A DNA stretch of 37,878 nucleotides from Euryarchaeota archaeon TMED99 (GTDB lineage Archaea; Thermoplasmatota; Poseidoniia; Poseidoniales; Poseidoniaceae). Below are positions 34,172-37,878 of the stretch, piece by piece. The stretch's first letter is position 1; every line of letters starts with the position of its first letter. The position numbers and the translations under genes are program-made. The DNA lies in assembly GCA_002170315.2 (NCBI GenBank), contig NHFA02000052.1, positions 12,553 through 50,430 of the forward strand, written 5' to 3'. Under the pieces are notes generated by a model. That model was not told the origin of the DNA, did no database searches, and saw only the letters and a program-made list of their open reading frames with translations.

Positions 34172-34507
34172 TCACTGGCCTGAGAGAGTTGAGGAATCCT
34201 TTCGTATCCATTCACCATATGCATCAGATGGCGTTGCTTGCCAAAAGAGAATTTGCGGAACATCATAAGGATGAAGCTCTTGAATCTTCGAAATCACATT
34301 CTCTTTCCTAGAAACGTGTACTTTTATTTCCATGGCCCATTCTGAACTGGATTCGATTTTACCTTCCCAACGATACATCGATTGAACGGAAGAATGCTGA
34401 ACGCATGATGCGCCTGATTCAAGAAGACTCTGTGAGAAAGATCCAACTTCAAACTCTTTCCAGCTACGTGGAAGAGTTGTTTGTAGAATGATGACTGGTT
34501 CGCTCAT
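34172..34507 (-). CDS. cutA: CutA1-like divalent-cation tolerance protein
   Basis: 111 aa from the ATG at 34507; the track start at 34555 is a GTG that overlaps the end of the cold-shock gene. CutA proteins are small trimers related to PII, linked to copper and other divalent-metal tolerance, with an unclear biochemical role. The family plan is visible: the start VIILQTTLPRSW, the central YRWEGKIESSSEWAMEIK (where most members have W-x-G ... E), and the signature HPYDVPQI followed by YGEWI. It lies 45 nt downstream of the cold-shock gene on the same strand and probably shares its transcript. Confidence 0.88.
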   Translation of the reverse strand: MSEPVIILQTTLPRSWKEFEVGSFSQSLLESGASCVQHSSVQSMYRWEGKIESSSEWAMEIKVHVSRKENVISKIQELHPYDVPQILFWQATPSDAYGEWIRKDSSTLSGQ

Positions 34508-34551
34508 GAACCTTGCAGAGCGTTGCCGCTCAAGAACAATACGGTGAAACT

Positions 34552-34743
34552 TCACTCGACTTTACGAACGCTAACTGCGTTCGGTCCTTTCGGACCTTCA
34601 CCGACTTCGAATTCGACGGTGTCTCCGTCCTGAATTTCGCCTTCGACTTCAGAGATGTGAACAAACAGGTCGTTGCCGCCCTCTTGTTCAATAAATCCGT
34701 ATCCTTTTGTTTGGTTAAACCACTTGACTGTACCTTGTGCCAC
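34552..34743 (-). CDS. cspA: Cold-shock domain protein
   Basis: 63 aa, nearly the whole cold-shock domain and nothing else. It binds single-stranded RNA or DNA and melts RNA structure. RNP1 KGYGFI (13-18) and RNP2 DLFVHI (25-30) are intact, as are the N-terminal GTVKWFN and the late GPNAVSV. The start is a GTG at 34743. No Shine-Dalgarno site precedes it, but a TATA-like box is centred 25-26 nt upstream, so the message probably starts on the GTG itself. Such proteins are common in bacteria and rare in most archaea, which suggests an old transfer. Confidence 0.95.
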   Translation of the reverse strand: MAQGTVKWFNQTKGYGFIEQEGGNDLFVHISEVEGEIQDGDTVEFEVGEGPKGPNAVSVRKVE

Positions 34744-34764
34744 GAGGCTCGCTTTTTGTGATGG

Positions 34765-34772
34765 TATATTAT
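34765..34772 (-). promoter_or_regulatory. TATA-like box of the cold-shock gene
   Basis: The minus strand reads ATAATATA, centred about 25 nt before the GTG start at 34743. This predicts a leaderless message. A perfect 7-bp inverted repeat CGTTCTC...GAGAACG (34803-34809 / 34828-34834) lies further upstream, between this gene and the divergent 48-aa microprotein, and may be an operator. Confidence 0.45.
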
Positions 34773-34915
34773 CTAAGAGGGCTGTTTGTATTCTGACACG
34801 CTCGTTCTCAAGGCCCGCTCTTTACCCGAGAACGTGATTTCTTTCACCTCTACTCTCTAAGCCTTCGAGGCGAAAACTGGGAAATCTTCATCAAGAGAAA
34901 GGAGAAACAGACACC

Positions 34916-35062
34916 ATGGTCGCTGAGATTATCGCACCCGCAGTTGAAGCAATGGGTGATTTCATGGATGCTGAAGAAAACAAGTGGTGGGTGCGCCCAC
35001 TGAAGGTGCTGATTTACATCGGTGTATTCTCTGTCATCCCGTTGTATTTTTACTTCATTTAA
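34916..35062 (+). CDS. 48-aa single-pass membrane microprotein
   Basis: Too short for the ORF track. ATG at 34916, AAAGGAG about 11 nt upstream, TAA at 35060-35062. A charged amphipathic N-terminus (VEAMGDFMDAEENKWWVRP) is followed by one transmembrane segment PLKVLIYIGVFSVIPLYFYF that ends the protein. Its stop codon overlaps the stop of the convergent PKD-protein gene within TTTAA. It resembles in plan the 39-aa microprotein at 36614-36733 (PLKV at the membrane entry, Tyr/Phe-rich end). Function unknown; it could be a small subunit or regulator of a membrane complex. Confidence 0.55.
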   Translation: MVAEIIAPAVEAMGDFMDAEENKWWVRPLKVLIYIGVFSVIPLYFYFI

Positions 35063-35859
35063 GCACTGGAATCCATTGGTGCAGTCATGCTCCAATCCGT
35101 AAGTGGCTTGTGCCAATCACGAACTTGATCCGTTTCCAATCGGAATTGCATTCCTTCACCAGGTTCGATTTCAAGGTCAAACATCTCAAAAGGAATACTC
35201 AATTCATTACTTCTGAATGTATCATCGAAAAGAATCTCTTGCTCAACGACCGCACCATCAACTGTGTGCTCTAGGATGACACGAACATGACATTCTTGCA
35301 GAGGATTTCGCATCGAACAAGATTCGCTGCTCCCATCGTGTTCAACGGTAACTACGCCCTCTAAGGAGACAATGCCTGGAGATGGTCGCAAATCAATTAC
35401 AGTAGATTTGGCAGTGGGTGCGCAAACGCATTCCATGTTATCCGATTCAACATTTGATTGCAAATCTACAGTAATTTCAACCGAAGAGACTTGAATTGCT
35501 TCAATCGAAGTTGATGTCGCAGTAACAGTATAGTGGCCGGGAGTGGCATAAGAGTGCGTTGCTGAAGGTCCAGTAGAAACCATTCCATCTCCAAAGTCCC
35601 AAGTTACAATTCCGCCAGCGTTGTTACTTTCAAAGGTAAATTCATGGAGAATTTCTGTAATCACGTCCTCTTCGTTATTATCACCATCATCAACTTCTAA
35701 CAGTGTGAATTGATTGATACCATAAACCACTGGTGCGTCGATGGAGAAAGGGCTATCCGAGGTTGATGGAGAAGATACCATCGAAGTGAGAGCAGCGCCG
35801 GAGGCAGCGCCAAGCACAACCAAAAGAACAAGAGTTGCAACAGAAATTGAATACTTCAT
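35059..35859 (-). CDS. Secreted or N-terminally anchored protein with a PKD domain
   Basis: 266 aa. Residues 7-27 are a hydrophobic signal or anchor (VATLVLLVVLGAASGAAL), with no lipobox cysteine. A PKD (polycystic-kidney-disease) beta-domain spans about 65-135, with the hallmark WDFGDGMVSTGPSATHSYATPG. The rest (about 140-266) holds five cysteines, two of them as CVC and the others in SCSMRNPLQEC, and is otherwise unassigned. PKD domains mediate protein or polymer contacts outside the cell. The TATA-like CTTTGATAAG is centred 26 nt before the ATG, with no ribosome site, so the message is probably leaderless. Divergent from the 108-aa gene at 35971. Confidence 0.75.
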   Translation of the reverse strand: MKYSISVATLVLLVVLGAASGAALTSMVSSPSTSDSPFSIDAPVVYGINQFTLLEVDDGDNNEEDVITEILHEFTFESNNAGGIVTWDFGDGMVSTGPSATHSYATPGHYTVTATSTSIEAIQVSSVEITVDLQSNVESDNMECVCAPTAKSTVIDLRPSPGIVSLEGVVTVEHDGSSESCSMRNPLQECHVRVILEHTVDGAVVEQEILFDDTFRSNELSIPFEMFDLEIEPGEGMQFRLETDQVRDWHKPLTDWSMTAPMDSSA

Positions 35860-35880
35860 GGTTTGATTTAATCGTGTTGA

Positions 35881-35889
35881 CTTATCAAA
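35881..35889 (-). promoter_or_regulatory. TATA-like box of the PKD-protein gene
   Basis: The minus strand reads TTTGATAAG, centred 26 nt before the ATG at 35859, with no Shine-Dalgarno site. It shares the 111-nt divergent region with the next promoter. Confidence 0.4.
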
Positions 35890-35942
35890 GTCTGTTTGTT
35901 TATCCGGACATTTCTGAAGAGATTTTCGAATGAAATTGCGAG

Positions 35943-35950
35943 TTCATAAA
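35943..35950 (+). promoter_or_regulatory. TATA-like box of the 108-aa gene
   Basis: TTCATAAA is centred about 24 nt before the ATG at 35971 and no ribosome site is present, again predicting a leaderless message. Confidence 0.4.
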
Positions 35951-35970
35951 GGGTTGAATGCTGTAGAATT

Positions 35971-36297
35971 ATGGATGAAAATGATGAAGAAAAAAACCGC
36001 TTGAAGGCCATTCGAGAGAAGCTCGAATCACACATTATCTCAACATTTCACGGTAAAGAAATGTGGTATCAAGAAAAGAGATTACAATACAAAGGAATAC
36101 CAGACATCACTACTGATGCATGGGGGGTCACCGTTCATTTTGAATGTAAACGAGGACAACCAGTTCACCTCAGTGGACGATGGGATTTCATCATCGCCTA
36201 TGCAGATTATATCGGTGCAGCATATGCAGGCTGGAGTCTCAGTTTTGAATGTCCGCATCCCGAATGGGAAGAAGAATTGGATGAAGAGGAAAAGTAA
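35971..36297 (+). CDS. Small protein with a possible PD-(D/E)xK nuclease-like core
   Basis: 108 aa. After an acidic/basic helical start comes KGIPDITTDAWGVTVHFECKRG. A Gly-x-Pro-Asp and, 13 residues later, Glu-x-Lys fit the PD-(D/E)xK plan of small nucleases and Holliday-junction resolvases. LSGRWDFIIAYADYIGAAYAG could be the following helix and GWSLSFE the next strand. This is pattern-based and the protein is short, so it may be a minimal or inactive fold. The tail is very acidic (EWEEELDEEEK). The last 19 codons and the following 18 nt are repeated with decay at 36573-36647, evidence of a former tandem paralogue. Confidence 0.5.
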   Translation: MDENDEEKNRLKAIREKLESHIISTFHGKEMWYQEKRLQYKGIPDITTDAWGVTVHFECKRGQPVHLSGRWDFIIAYADYIGAAYAGWSLSFECPHPEWEEELDEEEK

Positions 36298-36315
36298 AGC
36301 AATGCAAGGAGGATG
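36241..36315 (+). repeat. 75-bp direct repeat, copy 1 (3' end of the 108-aa gene)
   Basis: An ungapped alignment with 36573-36647 gives 64 identical bases of 75 by hand count. Copy 1 encodes the C-terminus SFECPHPEWEEELDEEEK plus the stop and a short 3' stretch. Confidence 0.85.
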
Positions 36316-36340
36316 CTATCAATTGATAAATGAATGATGC

Positions 36341-36580
36341 ATGGGGAGAATTGTGTCAGAAAAGCGCGTCTTGAAAAAGATGAAAAAACTCGCTTCAAGG
36401 ATTAACAGTCAAATTGAAAGTGTCCGTGACATCGTGGAAGATCTTGAAATTGAGTTCGAACTTCTTCAAACTCAAATCTCCAAATTGGAAGCGAAGAAAG
36501 GTTCACGTAAACAGGAAGATGAAGAAGAGATAATCGATATCGAAAATACTTCATCTGTTACTGTCAAGCCGAAGTTTTGA
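36341..36580 (+). CDS. Small coiled-coil protein, function unknown
   Basis: 79 aa. After a basic start (SEKRVLKKMKKL), residues about 18-52 are a heptad-patterned coiled coil (INSQIESVRDIVEDLEIEFELLQTQISKLE), followed by an acidic, probably unstructured tail. The start is uncertain: an ATG at 36341, or a GTG at 36353 with GGGGAG 4 nt upstream. Its last codons and stop run into copy 2 of the 75-bp repeat in another frame. No family recognised. Confidence 0.5.
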   Translation: MGRIVSEKRVLKKMKKLASRINSQIESVRDIVEDLEIEFELLQTQISKLEAKKGSRKQEDEEEIIDIENTSSVTVKPKF

Positions 36581-36647
36581 ATGCCCACATCCCGAATGGG
36601 AAGCAGAATTCGATTAAGAGAAGTAGTAGAGCAATCCAATGAGGATG
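36573..36647 (+). repeat. 75-bp direct repeat, copy 2, with a 14-codon remnant of a lost paralogue
   Basis: The frame matching copy 1 reads SFECPHPEWEAEFD then TAA. The first ten codons differ only at silent third positions (TGT/TGC, CCG/CCA), which indicates selection on the protein after duplication. No start codon or body remains upstream, so it is a remnant. On the other strand the segment contains the 3' end of the 39-aa microprotein gene. Confidence 0.75.
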
Positions 36648-36733
36648 GCGACGTCGGCAACAATCATGAACACTTTGAGTGGCAAAGGTAGGCTTTTGAA
36701 AAAATGAAAGATGCTTGTCTCTTCTTGCTCCAT
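36614..36733 (-). CDS. 39-aa single-pass membrane microprotein
   Basis: Too short for the ORF track. ATG at 36731-36733, TAA at 36614-36616. A short acidic start (MEQEETSIFHFFKS) is followed by LPLPLKVFMIVADVAILIGL, one transmembrane helix, and a LYYFS end. The TATA-like CATAATACAT is centred about 23 nt upstream. Its 3' end lies antisense to the 75-bp repeat copy 2. The minus strand of copy 1 encodes a similar hydrophobic end (SILLALLYFS) where one TAA-to-TCA difference removes the stop. Resembles the 48-aa microprotein in plan. Function unknown. Confidence 0.5.
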   Translation of the reverse strand: MEQEETSIFHFFKSLPLPLKVFMIVADVAILIGLLYYFS

Positions 36734-36825
36734 AGCATAGCCTCTGTTCAATGTATTATGACTGTTACAGTAAGAAATCACTAATTTTACTCAACAATTA
36801 CATATTAGCACATCTCACGAGAATC

Positions 36826-37440
36826 ATGGATGCGTCAACGGCTCTTGTTCAGTTATTGGGGATAATTGGTATCGCGTTGTTGACGCCAGGACCCAATCCG
36901 TTGACCTGTTTCGCCCACAGTGGCATGTTTGGAAAGAAGAGTAATACCCCTCTTATCATCGGAATGGCTACAGGAATTATCGCCATCGAATTGACCGTCG
37001 GCCTGGTTATTGACTCGTTAAGCGAGAATACCACAGCTCTCATCGCCCTTCACTGGATTGGAATGCTGTTTTTAGCAGCAATGGCTATCGGCATGCTTCG
37101 GTTTAATCCAGCCTCAATACAAATCGAAGAAACAACCTCGAAACTCGGAATGAAGACCGGCATTGCAATGCAATTTGCCAACGGTAAAGAATGGGCTTTC
37201 ATCATTCTCATCATGAGCCAATACATCACGCCTCTCGGTGGAGGAATCACTGGAATACTCGTCATTATTAGCGTCACTATATCCATTTGTGTCGCTGCAT
37301 TATTCATTTGGACATACTTTGGTGACAAAGCCTCAAACCTGTTCAGTGACCCAGTAAAAGGACCTCGTATCTTCAAAATATGTGGAACCTTGCTCTCGCT
37401 TCTCTGGGTGGCATTCCTCTTGCGAGGGCCTGCTGTTTGA
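36826..37440 (+). CDS. LysE/RhtB-family amino-acid exporter
   Basis: 204 aa from the ATG at 36826; the longer track start adds 25 polar residues that do not fit the family. It is a membrane protein with about six helices. The family signature near the N-terminus is ALLTPGPNPLTCFAHSGMFGKK, matching the TPGPN motif of LysE/RhtB exporters, and helix six ends RIFKICGTLLSLLWVAFLL. Members export amino acids or similar small solutes using proton exchange; the substrate is not predictable here. A TATA-like CATATTA lies 22 nt upstream. It ends 3 nt before the convergent helix-hairpin-helix gene. Confidence 0.8.
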   Translation: MDASTALVQLLGIIGIALLTPGPNPLTCFAHSGMFGKKSNTPLIIGMATGIIAIELTVGLVIDSLSENTTALIALHWIGMLFLAAMAIGMLRFNPASIQIEETTSKLGMKTGIAMQFANGKEWAFIILIMSQYITPLGGGITGILVIISVTISICVAALFIWTYFGDKASNLFSDPVKGPRIFKICGTLLSLLWVAFLLRGPAV

Positions 37441-37443
37441 GCA

Positions 37444-37878
37444 TCACTTCTTCTCGTCGTGTAGCTTCTTGGCTTGCTTTGCCCACTGGTCTCGCTTGAC
37501 TCGACCCGGGAAGAACTCGATGGCCTTGTTGACCTGTTCTTCGATCTCTGAGTTCATGTTTCCGACCTGTTCAAAGGTGTAAATACCGAGCGCATACAAC
37601 TTTTCAGCAATAAACGGACCAATACCCTTGATGGTTTGCAAATCATCTTTTTCATCCAAAGTTGCAACACCAAGCGTAGCAAAATCAATTGATTCTGCAT
37701 TCTTCGAAATACGTTCCAAATCCTCTGCCTGCTTGAGTGCCTTCTCGTCGAGTTTGACATCCTCACCAAGCAAAATCTTAGCTTGATTTGCCCACTGGTC
37801 TCGCTTAACTCGACCTGGGAAGAACTCGATGGCTTCGTTGACTTGCGTCTCAAGTTTCGCATCCATGTTCGCAATTTG
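37444..37878 (-). CDS. Helix-hairpin-helix repeat protein (5' part outside the window)
   Basis: At least 144 codons, open to the window edge. The track's ATG at 37866 is internal, because QIAN before it matches the equivalent QVGN of the next repeat. One whole unit is visible: a helix-hairpin-helix DDLQTIKGIGPFIAEKLYALGI, then YTFEQVGNM, then EFFPGRVKRDQWAKQAKKL. The latter half of a preceding unit is also present, at a spacing of 103 codons. This unit is known from predicted flap-endonuclease-like H3TH proteins and appended to some ribosomal proteins, and binds DNA or RNA without sequence preference. The upstream part will decide the function. Confidence 0.75.
   Translation of the reverse strand, partial: QIANMDAKLETQVNEAIEFFPGRVKRDQWANQAKILLGEDVKLDEKALKQAEDLERISKNAESIDFATLGVATLDEKDDLQTIKGIGPFIAEKLYALGIYTFEQVGNMNSEIEEQVNKAIEFFPGRVKRDQWAKQAKKLHDEKK
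37472..37878 (-). repeat. Two coding repeats at 309-bp spacing within the helix-hairpin-helix gene
   Basis: The segment beginning GCTTGCTTTGCCCACTGGTC at 37472 recurs at 37781 as GCTTGATTTGCCCACTGGTC and stays alike for about 70 nt or more. Both encode EFFPGRVKRDQWA. The high DNA similarity suggests a recent internal duplication or conversion. Confidence 0.75.

Overview
The window looks like a chromosomal piece of a planktonic euryarchaeon of the Marine Group II / Poseidoniales type. This placement is inferred from gene content and is not tested by phylogeny. The supporting signs are very large secreted proteins with calcium-binding DxDGD repeats and one C-terminal membrane anchor, a transglutaminase-like giant with a cytoplasmic DUF4129-like tail, an XPD/Rad3-type helicase, a tRNA-Leu without encoded CCA, TATA-like boxes about 25 nt upstream of start codons that lack Shine-Dalgarno sites, and a eukaryote-like class Ia ribonucleotide reductase beside bacterial-type metabolic genes. 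No insertion sequence, prophage, CRISPR array or rRNA was seen.

Layout. 1-4219: tail of an upstream gene, then a 1366-aa anchored surface protein with two kinds of nested calcium-binding repeat. 4258-7255: SixA-like phosphatase, peroxiredoxin-like protein, glutamate dehydrogenase and a small TerB-like protein. 7256-8203: a divergent promoter region with two dyads, a ribbon-helix-helix regulator, and a GC-rich, hairpin-rich stretch with no convincing gene. 8204-10798: Fe-S superfamily-2 helicase and an unknown 166-aa protein. 10803-22821 (minus): two large anchored surface proteins, of 976 aa and about 2990 aa; the larger has a transglutaminase-like core. 22843-23297 (minus): a DUF4177-like small gene broken by one in-frame TGA, and tRNA-Leu(UAA). 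23349-24095: a short-chain reductase.

24252-30275 (plus): a tight operon, lipA followed by E1-alpha, E1-beta, E2 and E3 of a 2-oxoacid dehydrogenase complex. LipA would make the lipoyl cofactor that the E2 lipoyl domain needs, so the operon carries a complex together with its cofactor synthase. 30408-33908 (minus): nrdB then nrdA. 34172-34743 (minus): cold-shock protein, then CutA. 34916-36825: small genes, namely a 48-aa membrane microprotein, a PKD-domain lipidless secreted protein, a possible PD-(D/E)xK protein, a coiled-coil protein and a 39-aa membrane microprotein. This part contains a 75-bp degenerate duplication that betrays a lost paralogue. 36826-37878: a LysE-family exporter and the 3' part of a helix-hairpin-helix repeat protein that runs off the window.

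The most unusual items are the TGA-interrupted DUF4177-like gene hidden in an apparently empty intergenic region, the duplication remnant with convergent microproteins at 35.9-36.7 kb, the structured intergenic stretch at 7.9-8.2 kb, and the transglutaminase-like giant, whose catalytic histidine position seems shifted.
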